Positions 17,137-26,327 of a stretch of 64,000 nucleotides of DNA are shown here, piece after piece; position 1 is the first letter of the stretch, and each line of letters starts with the position of its first letter. The DNA lies in NCBI GenBank assembly GCA_018267965.1, contig JAFDXK010000001.1, forward strand, positions 496,001 through 560,000, written 5' to 3'. This DNA comes from Bacteroidota bacterium. GTDB lineage: Bacteria > Bacteroidota > Bacteroidia > Chitinophagales > Chitinophagaceae. The notes below the pieces were generated by a model. It did not search any database, was not told the origin of the DNA, and was given only the letters and a program-made list of their open reading frames with translations. A program made the translations under genes and the position numbers.

Positions 17137-18444
17137 TTATTCAAGTCCGCTCTTCCTATTATCCATAAATTTCAACTGCTTGCGGCTACCTGCCGGAAAC
17201 TGCATTTGCTGTATCTCTGATGCTGAATGAAAATGCAACAGAGGAGCAACACGCAACCTTGATTGTAACAATGGTTTTAATTTATTGTCACAGTCGTCTA
17301 CAGGCAATGGGGTATTAATATGCAGGCGCAGTTCGTCTGTACCTAATTCGTTAGTAAATACTTCTACTACATATTCTTTAATGAAAGGGATGTTATTCAG
17401 GATGTCGAAAACAGCAGGAGGGTAGAGCGTAGTGCCTTTATATTTTATCATTTGCTGTTTGCGCCCTAATACAGGAGTCAGCCTGCGGGAATACCTGCCA
17501 CAACTGCATTGTGTTTCGTAATAAGTGCAAATATCTCCAGTGCGATAGCGTAGTAACGGCATGCCTTCTACCCCCAGCGTAGTGATGGCAACCTCTCCAT
17601 ATTGTCCTTGTGGCAAAGGATTGCCATGGTCGTCCAGTATCTCTACAATAATGAGGTCAGGTATCTGGTGTCCGCCCATGCCAGCACCGCATTCTGTAAA
17701 AGCCGTTTGCATTTCGGTAGAGGCATAAGTACTATATAATTGAATCGGCCAGTCCTGGTGTATTTTCTGCCCAAGTGCATTGTATTCAAAATCTGCTTGT
17801 CTCAGGCTCTCGCCAATACACACAGCTTTCTTAACGGGGGTATGTTTTAAATCTATTTGATGCTCTTGTGCATACTCTATCATTTTGAGCATGAAAGAAG
17901 GCACAGCAACAATGCTATTGCTCTGCAAACGGAATATGGTATCCCACTGCATTTGTGGAAGCCCCGGACCGGTACGTACCAACGCAGCACCTAATTTGCG
18001 AATGCCTTGATAGTATGCTATGCCCGCCATAAACTGTCTGTCGAGTGTCAGCATCAGTTGATAGCAATCTTCAGGCTTGCCATCGGCTATGGTAAAAGAT
18101 TGCTGTTCGTTATACGCTAGACGTTCAAGGTCGTTATGAGTAAGGGCAATAGTAACGGGTCGTCCTAGTGTACCCGAAGTGGCAGTATATTCTTTGATAC
18201 TCGTTGACGGAACGCAAAGAAAATCCCAGTTAAATTCCTGCATATCACTTTTAGTAGTGGTAGGCAGGTAGTGCATATCTTTTATGCCTTTGATATTGGC
18301 AATATTGATATGGTGCTCTTTAAATACTCTTTGATAATATGGAGAATGCGCCTGCAGGTATTGTAACAGTGTTTGCAAAGCCTGCGATTGCCATTCATCC
18401 TGCTTATGCAGTGGTTCAAAAGCCAGTTGGGGGTTGAGATTCAT
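17137..18444 (-). CDS. Phenylacetate-CoA ligase-like AMP-forming enzyme
   Basis: A 435-residue member of the PaaK branch of the ANL superfamily, which activates aromatic or other acids as adenylates and then CoA thioesters. The Ser/Thr/Gly-rich AMP loop reads YTATSGTLGRPVTIAL. Further core motifs are IQLYSTYASTEMQTAFTEC and LLRYRTGDICTYYETQCSCG, the last with a Cys cluster often seen in this branch. The C-terminal lobe (LGRKQQMIKYKGTTLYPPA) is present. No phenylacetate catabolic genes are nearby, so the acid substrate is unknown and the paaK symbol is not assigned. Confidence 0.88.
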   Translation of the reverse strand: MNLNPQLAFEPLHKQDEWQSQALQTLLQYLQAHSPYYQRVFKEHHINIANIKGIKDMHYLPTTTKSDMQEFNWDFLCVPSTSIKEYTATSGTLGRPVTIALTHNDLERLAYNEQQSFTIADGKPEDCYQLMLTLDRQFMAGIAYYQGIRKLGAALVRTGPGLPQMQWDTIFRLQSNSIVAVPSFMLKMIEYAQEHQIDLKHTPVKKAVCIGESLRQADFEYNALGQKIHQDWPIQLYSTYASTEMQTAFTECGAGMGGHQIPDLIIVEILDDHGNPLPQGQYGEVAITTLGVEGMPLLRYRTGDICTYYETQCSCGRYSRRLTPVLGRKQQMIKYKGTTLYPPAVFDILNNIPFIKEYVVEVFTNELGTDELRLHINTPLPVDDCDNKLKPLLQSRLRVAPLLHFHSASEIQQMQFPAGSRKQLKFMDNRKSGLE

Positions 18445-18583
18445 CAGAGGCCGAAATTTTACGAAAAATACAAATTAGCTGCCGATAAATAGATGATTTT
18501 TCACAGGATGCCCTACTGTAGCGGGTTTTATGGGGCTATCAGCTATTATTATAGCAGATTTTTTAAAATTCAAATCCTTGCCT

Positions 18584-18591
18584 TATCTTTG
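18584..18591 (+). promoter_or_regulatory. Bacteroidota -7 promoter element of guaB
   Basis: TATCTTTG, an exact TAnnTTTG match, ends only 3 bases before the guaB ATG. If used, it gives a leaderless or nearly leaderless mRNA. It also argues for the ATG at 18595 over in-frame starts further upstream. Confidence 0.6.
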
Positions 18592-18594
18592 CAC

Positions 18595-20064
18595 ATGGCA
18601 ATAAAATCTAAGTTCTACGGCGAAGGCCTCACATTTGATGATGTACTCCTTGTGCCGGCTTACTCTGAAGTCCTACCGAGAGAAGTAAGTACAGTAACAC
18701 AACTGACGAAAGACATTAAGCTGAACATTCCTATGGTATCTGCCGCGATGGATACTGTAACCGAAGCAAATTTGGCTATTGCACTGGCACGTGAAGGTGG
18801 TATAGGCATATTGCACAAAAATATGAGCATTGAGCGCCAGGCTGAGCAGGTACGCAAAGTAAAACGCAGCGAAAGCGGTTTGATTGTTGACCCAATCACA
18901 CTTTCTCCAGATGCCACAGTAGCAGAAGCATTAAAGTTGATGCGCGAAAATAGAATAGGTGGTATTCCTATAGTTAACTCAACCAATCTGCTTGTAGGTA
19001 TTCTTACTAACCGCGACCTGCGTTTTGAGAAGAATATGAAGAAAAAAGTGAGCGAGGTGATGACGAAAGATAATCTTGTTACCGCAGCCGCAGGTACCAG
19101 TATGCAGAAAGCAGAAGGTATATTGGAGCAATACAAGATAGAGAAATTGCCAATAGTAGATAAGAAAGGTAAATTGATAGGTTTAATCACCTTCCGCGAT
19201 ACCATACAATTAAAGAGCCACCCGAATTCAAATAAGGATTCAATGGGGCGTTTATTAGCAGGTGCAGCAGTTGGTATTACATCAGATACATTGCAACGTG
19301 TAGAAGCATTGCGTGCAGCAGGTGTAGATGTTATCACATTAGATAGTGCCCATGGCCACTCTAAAGGTGTTATTGACATGGTGAAACTGGTAAAGAAAAC
19401 TTTCAAAGGCTTACCGGTTATTGCCGGTAATATAGCTACAGCAGCAGGTGCTAAAGCATTGGCAGATGCCGGTGCAGATGCTGTAAAAGTAGGTGTAGGT
19501 CCGGGTTCTATTTGTACAACACGTGTAGTAACGGGTGCTGGTGCCCCACAGCTTACAGCTGTTATGGATGCCGTTTCTGTATTGAAAAAAAGAGGCGTTC
19601 CGGTTATTGCTGATGGCGGTATCCGTTATACAGGCGATATGGTAAAAGCTATCGTTGCAGGTGCATCATGTATCATGGCAGGTTCTATATTCGCAGGTAC
19701 GGAAGAAAGCCCGGGTGAAACGATCATCTATGAAGGACGTAAGTTCAAATCATATCGTGGTATGGGTAGTGTAGAAGCTATGCAGGAAGGTTCAAAAGAC
19801 CGTTATTTCCAGGACATGGAAGCAGATATCAAGAAACTGGTTCCGGAAGGTATCGTTGGTCGTGTACCTTATAAAGGTTCATTAAGCGAAGTGGTACAAC
19901 AATTTGTTGGTGGGCTTCGCGCAGGTATGGGTTATTGTGGTGCTCGTACAGTTAAGAATTTACAGGATGATGCTCAATTTATTCGTATCACATCGGCAAG
20001 TATGGCAGAAAGCCATCCGCATGATATTGTTATTACTAAAGAAGCGCCGAACTATAGCAGGTAA
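18595..20064 (+). CDS. guaB: Inosine-5'-monophosphate dehydrogenase
   Basis: GuaB oxidises IMP to XMP with NAD+, the committed step of GMP synthesis. I choose the ATG at 18595 ([20 protein letters not shown]), which matches family N-termini and gives 489 residues. The reading frame extends 34 codons further upstream, but that part is atypical. Two CBS domains occupy about residues 100-210. The catalytic loop Cys is in [14 protein letters not shown], the substrate-binding part has [16 protein letters not shown], and the flap follows in [20 protein letters not shown] terminator lies just after the stop. Confidence 0.97.
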   Translation: MAIKSKFYGEGLTFDDVLLVPAYSEVLPREVSTVTQLTKDIKLNIPMVSAAMDTVTEANLAIALAREGGIGILHKNMSIERQAEQVRKVKRSESGLIVDPITLSPDATVAEALKLMRENRIGGIPIVNSTNLLVGILTNRDLRFEKNMKKKVSEVMTKDNLVTAAAGTSMQKAEGILEQYKIEKLPIVDKKGKLIGLITFRDTIQLKSHPNSNKDSMGRLLAGAAVGITSDTLQRVEALRAAGVDVITLDSAHGHSKGVIDMVKLVKKTFKGLPVIAGNIATAAGAKALADAGADAVKVGVGPGSICTTRVVTGAGAPQLTAVMDAVSVLKKRGVPVIADGGIRYTGDMVKAIVAGASCIMAGSIFAGTEESPGETIIYEGRKFKSYRGMGSVEAMQEGSKDRYFQDMEADIKKLVPEGIVGRVPYKGSLSEVVQQFVGGLRAGMGYCGARTVKNLQDDAQFIRITSASMAESHPHDIVITKEAPNYSR

Positions 20065-20085
20065 TCAGTAAGTACAAAACATAAT

Positions 20086-20115
20086 AAAGGCTCGCAATTG
20101 TGAGCCTTTTCTTTT
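20086..20115 (+). terminator. Terminator between guaB and the convergent hydrolase gene
   Basis: A 10-bp stem, AAAGGCTCGC / GTGAGCCTTT, with one G-T wobble and an AATT loop, followed by TCTTTTTATT. T-rich sequence on the other side means it may also serve the minus-strand gene. Confidence 0.87.
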
Positions 20116-21311
20116 TATTCTTCAGTTTCAAACCCGTGCTCAACAGGTTTGTTTTTGACAATGCTATACACCACAGGTGCTTGTCTGTAAATATTGTTGC
20201 TGTATTTGTTGCCCAAAATAATGATAGTGAAATTCTCTTGTATAAACCGATAGAACACGGTGTTGTTACCATGCCACCAACCGTTATGGTATATAATTTT
20301 CGCCCCGTTAGGGTAGCATAACATCCTCCAGCCCAGACCGTAGTTTTTTACACCCGGCTTTTCAAAAGAACAAGGGCCATAAGCCATTTCTAAAGTCTCA
20401 TTATTAAGTAACACATTTTTGTATAATGACTGGTCCCATTTATACATGTCTTCTACGGTGCTGTAAATATTCTTATCGCCATATACACCGTCAGCAAACA
20501 TATCTTCTTCGCGCCTCCAGTTATATTTATAACTTATAGTAGCTGTTGACGGCAAAGCCTGAGGAGCAACACGTACAAAAGTGCTCTTCATGCCAAGAGG
20601 CTCAAAAATATATTTGCGCAGAAAATCGGGGTATTTCATTTCTGTAACCTCTTCAATAATAGAAGCGAGTATAGCATAATTACTGTTGCAATACTTAAAC
20701 CTTGAGTTTGGGCGTGATTCCAAACGTGGTTTGTACTGGGCAAACATTTCAATGACATCATCATTACTGATGGGTGCTCTGCCATCCTTACGATATTGAG
20801 GTATCCATTTAATATAATCAGGAACACCCGACCTATGGCACAATAACATCTTAACCGTTACTTCGGGATAAGGGAATGAAGGAATGTAAGTTTTCACTTT
20901 CTCGTTGATGTTCAGATACTTTTGCTGGTGCAGGTAAAGAATTGCAGCAGCTGTGAACGTTTTGGATGTAGATGCCAACTGGCTGGAGCTAATTGGCCTT
21001 ATGGGTTGCAATGCCTCTCTGTTGGCAAAACCAAAATATCTTTCATACAATATTTTACCATTATGACCTATCAATACGCTACCGTTAAATCCGAATCTTG
21101 CCTGTATATTATAGAAGGAGTCCAGCTTGCGCACTAATTCTTTATTATCAGGTATTGTCGTATCCTGGTAAGTCATCTCCATATTGATATTGGCAGATGG
21201 GGTGTCGTGAAACTTCGGATTCGCTTTTACAGTTTCAGTGCGGGAGTTACAGGCTACTATTAGTATTAATAAAATGGTGGATGCTATGTAAGGGAAAAAA
21301 TATTTACGCAT
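20115..21311 (-). CDS. Serine hydrolase lipoprotein, beta-lactamase class C-like
   Basis: A 398-residue SpII lipoprotein (LLILIVACNSRT, Cys21) with the penicillin-binding-protein/class C beta-lactamase fold. The SxxK motif is STSK (S114 to K117) and the second motif is Y-C-N in FKYCNSNYAIL. The third motif region has IIYHNGWWHGNNTVFYR, where HNG takes the place of KTG. Such enzymes are esterases, D-aminopeptidases or carboxypeptidases, and without further data I would not call it a resistance enzyme. It probably sits on the periplasmic face of a membrane. A TATTTTTG element is found upstream. Confidence 0.88.
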   Translation of the reverse strand: MRKYFFPYIASTILLILIVACNSRTETVKANPKFHDTPSANINMEMTYQDTTIPDNKELVRKLDSFYNIQARFGFNGSVLIGHNGKILYERYFGFANREALQPIRPISSSQLASTSKTFTAAAILYLHQQKYLNINEKVKTYIPSFPYPEVTVKMLLCHRSGVPDYIKWIPQYRKDGRAPISNDDVIEMFAQYKPRLESRPNSRFKYCNSNYAILASIIEEVTEMKYPDFLRKYIFEPLGMKSTFVRVAPQALPSTATISYKYNWRREEDMFADGVYGDKNIYSTVEDMYKWDQSLYKNVLLNNETLEMAYGPCSFEKPGVKNYGLGWRMLCYPNGAKIIYHNGWWHGNNTVFYRFIQENFTIIILGNKYSNNIYRQAPVVYSIVKNKPVEHGFETEE

Positions 21312-21328
21312 GTTGTTGTTCCAAACTT

Positions 21329-21336
21329 CAAAAATA
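21329..21336 (-). promoter_or_regulatory. Bacteroidota -7 element upstream of the serine hydrolase gene
   Basis: On the minus strand it reads TATTTTTG, 17 bases before the start codon at 21311. No matching -33 element is seen at the right distance. Confidence 0.4.
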
Positions 21337-21354
21337 ATGTCGGATAATCCGCTA

Positions 21355-21942
21355 TTAATGGGTTAACTCAATTTTAACAAATTTAACCACATCATCAATT
21401 AATTCATAATAACATTGATTCAACTGGTAAAACTGCTGTATAAATATTTGATAGGCTTTCTCAATATTTTGTATATGCTTTGCCCTGCGGGATAATCCAC
21501 TCAATGAACGTTGCACACCCATCAGGGTACGATAACCGTACAGCCAGTTGTGTGTTTTCATATGAGGAAAATATTCGGCAAATTTTTCGGGCAGATATTG
21601 AATATTCTCTTCAATTTTTTGATAGGTCTCTTGTGAGAAATTGTACAATGCCTGTTCGTTGGCAAAATATCTGGGGTCGTTGGCAAGGAAATGGTCGAAA
21701 AGTGTATCGGTTATTGCGCCTGAATATAACCCGAAGTCAGCTCTGAACCATACCTTAGCACGTTGCACCGCTGGATGGTTATCTGTAAAGGTATCTATCT
21801 TGCGGTGCAGCATTAAGCCTTTACCTACACCTTCAGGCACTGTTTCTAAAATTTTCTTACCCTTAAAATAGTCACCGGAAATATTACCCGTAAGTATCAT
21901 CGCATCGCCAAAAGAAAGAAAAGCATGCCCCAGGTAATTCAT
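21355..21942 (-). CDS. ACP phosphodiesterase-like protein (AcpH/DUF479 family)
   Basis: AcpH-type enzymes remove the 4'-phosphopantetheine group from acyl carrier protein. The 195-residue protein has the family N-terminus MNYLGHAFLSF and the HD-like metal motifs GKGLMLHRKIDTFTDNH and TDTLFDHFLA, with further conserved Arg residues in WLYGYRTLMGVQRSLSG. Length matches the family. It lies 17 bases downstream of the FUSC gene and is probably part of the same minus-strand transcript. The activity is inferred from the family and has not been shown for most Bacteroidota members. Confidence 0.85.
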   Translation of the reverse strand: MNYLGHAFLSFGDAMILTGNISGDYFKGKKILETVPEGVGKGLMLHRKIDTFTDNHPAVQRAKVWFRADFGLYSGAITDTLFDHFLANDPRYFANEQALYNFSQETYQKIEENIQYLPEKFAEYFPHMKTHNWLYGYRTLMGVQRSLSGLSRRAKHIQNIEKAYQIFIQQFYQLNQCYYELIDDVVKFVKIELTH

Positions 21943-21959
21943 CCGGCTAAGCTACATAT

Positions 21960-24128
21960 TTATTCAGTTTCATGATGTGCCAACTTTTGCATATCCGTAT
22001 ACATAGCCTTTAATTCTATAACGAGCCTATCTATATATAATAATTGTTGCTGGTTAAGCGTTCCATTGAATAAGGAATGTGTAGTATCGCTTATAATATG
22101 TATTTCATTTTTCGCATAAATTTTATTCACCACTTCAAGGTTTTTATTGAACCAGTGTAAAGCTGTCTGTAGCTTTTGTCCTTGTTCAAAAGACGTAATG
22201 TTAGTTGTACTGTCATTCTCAATATCAAGATGAATATTGTTCAATTCTCTTGTTATGCGCACATTGTGTGTAATGAGTTGGTAAAAGATAGCGTATGATT
22301 TCTGCTTCAGGCTGGGCTCTTGCATATAGCGGTTGAAGGAATCAAATGCATTGCTATTACTCACTTCTGCAACGCGCTTTAGTTTAGTCCATGATGTTAG
22401 CTTACTTTCAGAAAAAAAGGAAGTGATAAAATAGTCGTAATTACTACTAATGGCCTTCGCCAAATGCACGGGAAGCCATTTTGTGTCCCAGTGCGGCAAC
22501 AACACAAACCCAGATATAACAGCTAATGCAGCACCGCCCATAGTAGATAATGCTCTTGTGATAATGAGTGTAGAATTCAGGCTCTCTTCTACATCAAATA
22601 GCAATACGAGGCTTAATGTTATGAAAAATGCCGCTATGGAGTAGTTTTTACGAACAAAGTAAACCATCAGCACAAAACAGATAAATAACATAATTTCATT
22701 CAGATACATACCGGCAGGTAATCGCAGCCAGATGCCTCCTGCTATACCCCCTGCAACTGTGCCTATTACCCTGTCGAAAGCTTTTTGCAGTGTTGCCCCG
22801 AAGTAGGGCTGTAATACTATCATTACGGTAAATGGTATCCAATATCCGTGGTCTACACGAAACCATAAAGCGACAAAAAGCGCAAGGCTGGCTGCAACAG
22901 CACTGCGTATAGCATAACGTGTGGTAAAAGAGTTAAGATTAAATAATAGCCTCAGGTTCCTTATCCAGTGCTTAGGGTGCAGTATGAATACTGTTTTTAT
23001 TAGGGAGTAGGAGCGATAAACAGGCTTGTCTGTAGTCAGGCTTTTCAATCTTTTGACTATGCTTTCAATAATTAATTGGTTTCGTCCTGCAAGTGTAATA
23101 ATGCGATTTATTATTTCATTGTTCTGTGTATCAGTTCTTCTGATATACTCTTTTAATAATGTAATTAATTTATCGGTACGGCTTATTCTTGAGGTAAGTA
23201 ATAATTCATCTTCAGGACTCAATGTCAGCATATATGCAGCCATGCGCTCAGATACATGCTGAATGGATTTCAGCAGTGCATATATTTTAAGTCTTAGCTC
23301 ATTGTCAATGTTCTGCAGGTTGATCTGTTCCAGCTCTTCATTAATGCTTGTTACCTGGGCTGCTATCAGTGCTGTAGCTTTTCTAATTTGTGCGAGCTCA
23401 TATTCATGTCCTTCTTTTTGGGCGTGTTGGTGCGCCATTGTTTCGTATAAGAAAAGAGAAGTGTCAATAGCTATGCGCACATCTTTTTCCTTCAAATACA
23501 CTTCTCTAATGGAACTGCGAACAGATTTATTATCCCATCCTTTAGCGACTGTATCGGTAAGGAGCGCTATACTCTTCCAAATTATCGCAACTGTTCTGCG
23601 ATAAGGCTGACGTGCAGGCATGAATGCTGTGGCAAGTATACCTACAACAGCATTCCATGTACCGCCGATGCTTACCAGCAATATCCGTTTTTCTAATTCA
23701 TATGTCGAATGCGAAGGGTATGCATTGTTGATGAGGAATAATACATATACACAGATAGCTAGCCCGCTGCCACGGTCTCCAAGGTTTTTAAAAAGGCCCG
23801 ATATAAAACCTACAAACAGCATGGTTATAACACTAAACCATATATTGGTGCTGGTAATACAACCCAGTAATGAAAACAAAATAGCCAGCACAATGCCGCC
23901 CGTCAATAATCTCAATCTTTGACCGAAAGAACCTTTAAGTTCTACCCAGCAAATACATTCGGCGGTAAGTGTTATCCAGCTTGCATCTGCAAGATGATTT
24001 GTCTTTACACCCCATATTATAGGTGCAATGGCAGCAATAGCCATACGCAACCCCCAACTAAATAATGGTTCAAAGGCTTCTCTTTCAACCAGTTTATTTA
24101 ATTGTTGATATGATTTTACAAACCTCAA
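21960..24128 (-). CDS. FUSC/YccS-like integral membrane protein
   Basis: A 722-residue membrane protein of the fusaric-acid-resistance/YccS type. Two hydrophobic blocks of about six helices each (residues about 25-170 and 400-545) flank cytoplasmic helical regions. The second block carries the characteristic FRVDHGYWIPFTVMIVLQPY segment. The start is unusual. The first available codon is TTG at 24128, immediately after the TAG stop of the TlpA-like gene and in the same reading frame. The first in-frame ATG is 28 codons later, inside the first membrane helix. Family members are putative exporters, and the substrate is unknown. Confidence 0.85.
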   Translation of the reverse strand: MRFVKSYQQLNKLVEREAFEPLFSWGLRMAIAAIAPIIWGVKTNHLADASWITLTAECICWVELKGSFGQRLRLLTGGIVLAILFSLLGCITSTNIWFSVITMLFVGFISGLFKNLGDRGSGLAICVYVLFLINNAYPSHSTYELEKRILLVSIGGTWNAVVGILATAFMPARQPYRRTVAIIWKSIALLTDTVAKGWDNKSVRSSIREVYLKEKDVRIAIDTSLFLYETMAHQHAQKEGHEYELAQIRKATALIAAQVTSINEELEQINLQNIDNELRLKIYALLKSIQHVSERMAAYMLTLSPEDELLLTSRISRTDKLITLLKEYIRRTDTQNNEIINRIITLAGRNQLIIESIVKRLKSLTTDKPVYRSYSLIKTVFILHPKHWIRNLRLLFNLNSFTTRYAIRSAVAASLALFVALWFRVDHGYWIPFTVMIVLQPYFGATLQKAFDRVIGTVAGGIAGGIWLRLPAGMYLNEIMLFICFVLMVYFVRKNYSIAAFFITLSLVLLFDVEESLNSTLIITRALSTMGGAALAVISGFVLLPHWDTKWLPVHLAKAISSNYDYFITSFFSESKLTSWTKLKRVAEVSNSNAFDSFNRYMQEPSLKQKSYAIFYQLITHNVRITRELNNIHLDIENDSTTNITSFEQGQKLQTALHWFNKNLEVVNKIYAKNEIHIISDTTHSLFNGTLNQQQLLYIDRLVIELKAMYTDMQKLAHHETE

Positions 24129-24611
24129 CTATAATGAAAGTTGTTTACCTATAAGTGGTATGAGCATTTGAGACGTAATGCTGCCTTCAAACAGATTACT
24201 ATACTCATTCTTTTTATACATCAGTAGGGTGGTGGGTATAGAGCCCTGCCAGCGGTTGTCTATTTTAGGTATGAATTCATTAGCATTCGTTTCATTAAAC
24301 CATACCACCTCGTGTGCTATCTTTTTCTTGCTGATAAATTTTTCCAGTTTATTGGGATAGGCTTCTTTAAAATCGAGGCTTACCAATAATACTTTTACAG
24401 GTTTCCCTTTGAATGCTGTCTCTAATTTGGCAAACTCGGGCAGTTCTTTTACACACGGACCGCACCACGTAGCCCAAAAGTTTACAATATAAAAAGTGTC
24501 AGAATTTGATATTCTTGCTACCAGCTTATCAGCATTGTAAGGCACCACTTGTTGTGCCTGTATTGTGTTTGAAACGCATATAAAAGCCAAAGCCGCAAGA
24601 ATATATTTCAT
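24129..24611 (-). CDS. TlpA-like periplasmic thioredoxin-fold protein
   Basis: A 160-residue exported thioredoxin-fold protein. The signal peptide ends near SNTIQAQ. The redox site CGPC (C50-C53) is in NFWATWCGPCVKELPEF, and the cis-Pro region reads GSIPTTLLMY. TlpA/ResA-like proteins reduce disulfides in periplasmic partners, for example during cytochrome c maturation. No cytochrome genes are adjacent. Its TAG stop is directly followed, in the same frame, by the FUSC coding sequence, so the two are at least translationally coupled. Confidence 0.9.
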   Translation of the reverse strand: MKYILAALAFICVSNTIQAQQVVPYNADKLVARISNSDTFYIVNFWATWCGPCVKELPEFAKLETAFKGKPVKVLLVSLDFKEAYPNKLEKFISKKKIAHEVVWFNETNANEFIPKIDNRWQGSIPTTLLMYKKNEYSNLFEGSITSQMLIPLIGKQLSL

Positions 24612-24701
24612 CTTAAATTGATTTGAATAGTAAAGTTATTGCAGTGTTTATAACATGCAAATAAAACAACGTTAAATAGTTATTCTTTGACTCATTTACA
24701 T

Positions 24702-24709
24702 TAGGTTTG
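24702..24709 (+). promoter_or_regulatory. Bacteroidota -7 element upstream of the carboxylase gene
   Basis: TAGGTTTG matches TAnnTTTG exactly and lies 21 bases before the ATG at 24731. This supports that ATG over the TTG at 24707. A TTTG at 24686 is too close to be a normal -33 element. Confidence 0.45.
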
Positions 24710-24730
24710 TTGCCGATATTTATAAAGATT

Positions 24731-26269
24731 ATGGACAAAGTATCCTTATTACAACAAAAAACGGCAGAAGCATTAAAAGGTGGTGGAGATAAACGTGTAG
24801 AGAGCCAGCATAAAAAAGGTAAACTAACTGCGCGCGAGCGTATTCAATTATTATTAGACGAGGGTTCTTTTGAAGAAATAGGCATGTTTGTAAGCCATCG
24901 TTCCCGCGATTTTGGAATGGAAAAGGAAGTGTATCTGGGCGACGGTGTCATCACAGGTTATGGTACTATTCATGGCAGGCTGGTATATGTATACTCGCAG
25001 GATTTTACTGTATTTGGTGGCAGCCTTTCAGAAACACATGCTGAGAAGATTTGTAAAATAATGGACCTTGCCATGGAGAACGGTGCTCCTGTAATCGGTT
25101 TAAATGATAGTGGTGGTGCAAGGATTCAGGAAGGTGTAGTATCATTAGGTGGTTATGCCGATATTTTTCATCGCAATGTAAAATCATCTGGTGTTATTCC
25201 TCAAATATCAGCTATAATGGGCCCATGTGCCGGAGGTGCCGTGTATTCTCCTGCTATTACCGATTTTATCCTGATGGTAGAACATACGTCTTACATGTTT
25301 GTAACCGGGCCTAACGTTGTAAAAACCGTTACCCACGAAAATGTAACGAGCGAAGAGTTAGGCGGAGCGCATACTCATGCTTCTAAATCGGGCGTTACTC
25401 ATTTTGCTTGTGCAAATGAGGTTGAATGTATAGAAAACATTAAACGCTTGCTGAGTTATATTCCACAGAACTGCGAAGAAAATGCCCCTGTATATACTTA
25501 CGAAGCTGCAGATGAGGCAAGAAAAAAATTAGACAGCATTATTCCTGATAACCCGAACCAGCCTTATGATATCAAAGAAGTGATAGAAGAGGTGGTAGAT
25601 GCAGATTCATTTATGGAAGTGCATAAAGAATATGCAGAAAACATTGTAGTAGGTTTTGCCCGTATAGCTGGTCGTTCAGTTGGTATCGTTGCCAATCAAC
25701 CTGCCAGCCTTGCGGGGGTATTAGATATTAATGCCAGTAAGAAAGGCGCTCGTTTTGTTCGTTTCTGCGATGCTTTCAATGTTCCGTTACTCGTACTGGT
25801 AGACGTGCCTGGCTTCCTGCCGGGTACCGACCAGGAGTGGCATGGTATCATTACTAACGGTGCTAAATTATTGTATGCATTGAGTGAAGCTACAGTGCCA
25901 AAAATTACTGTCATCACTCGCAAGGCCTATGGCGGTGCTTATGATGTAATGAACTCAAAACACATTGGCGCGGATATGAATTATGCTTGGCCTACAGCAG
26001 AGATTGCTGTTATGGGTGCTAAAGGTGCTGCAGAGATCATCTTCAAGAAAGAAATTGCAGAAGCTGCAGACCATGATGCTAAGTGGAAAGAAAAAGAAAT
26101 GGAGTACACTGAGAAATTTGCTAATCCTTACGGTGCTGCTGCTCGTGGCTTTATTGATGAGGTGATACTCCCTTCAGAAACAAGAGCTAAATTGATTAAA
26201 GCCTATAATATGTTACAGAATAAAGTAGTGAATACGCCTAAGCGTAAACACGGTAATATTCCGCTTTAA
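24731..26269 (+). CDS. Acyl-CoA carboxylase beta (carboxyltransferase) subunit, PccB-like
   Basis: This is the carboxyltransferase subunit of a biotin-dependent acyl-CoA carboxylase, which moves CO2 from carboxybiotin to propionyl-CoA or a related acyl-CoA. The start at ATG 24731 ([11 protein letters not shown]) gives 512 residues, the usual length. Visible signatures are [59 protein letters not shown], and in the C-terminal half [20 protein letters not shown] with [16 protein letters not shown] biotin carboxylase or biotin carrier gene is not adjacent. Methylmalonyl-CoA decarboxylase alpha is an alternative, but no decarboxylase partners are seen. Confidence 0.92.
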   Translation: MDKVSLLQQKTAEALKGGGDKRVESQHKKGKLTARERIQLLLDEGSFEEIGMFVSHRSRDFGMEKEVYLGDGVITGYGTIHGRLVYVYSQDFTVFGGSLSETHAEKICKIMDLAMENGAPVIGLNDSGGARIQEGVVSLGGYADIFHRNVKSSGVIPQISAIMGPCAGGAVYSPAITDFILMVEHTSYMFVTGPNVVKTVTHENVTSEELGGAHTHASKSGVTHFACANEVECIENIKRLLSYIPQNCEENAPVYTYEAADEARKKLDSIIPDNPNQPYDIKEVIEEVVDADSFMEVHKEYAENIVVGFARIAGRSVGIVANQPASLAGVLDINASKKGARFVRFCDAFNVPLLVLVDVPGFLPGTDQEWHGIITNGAKLLYALSEATVPKITVITRKAYGGAYDVMNSKHIGADMNYAWPTAEIAVMGAKGAAEIIFKKEIAEAADHDAKWKEKEMEYTEKFANPYGAAARGFIDEVILPSETRAKLIKAYNMLQNKVVNTPKRKHGNIPL

Positions 26270-26296
26270 TGTTCATAATATTCTTTTATTATCTGA

Positions 26297-26327
26297 AGTA
26301 CGGCTTACTGCCGTACTTTTGTTTTTT
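26297..26327 (+). terminator. Terminator after the carboxylase gene
   Basis: A perfect 8-bp stem, AGTACGGC / GCCGTACT, with a TTACT loop, followed by TTTGTTTTTT. It ends just before the probable GTG start of the next gene. Confidence 0.87.

Noticed and set aside
17137-18444. paaK of a phenylacetate catabolic cluster
   Set aside because: The ligase fits the PaaK branch, but no paa genes are nearby, so the substrate stays open.
18493-18594. N-terminal extension of GuaB
   Set aside because: The extra 34 residues are unlike known GuaB, and the promoter element lies inside this stretch.
20115-21311. Beta-lactamase resistance gene
   Set aside because: SxxK and Y-x-N motifs are present, but the third motif is HNG and the protein is a lipoprotein like many esterase or peptidase relatives. 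Resistance cannot be claimed from this.
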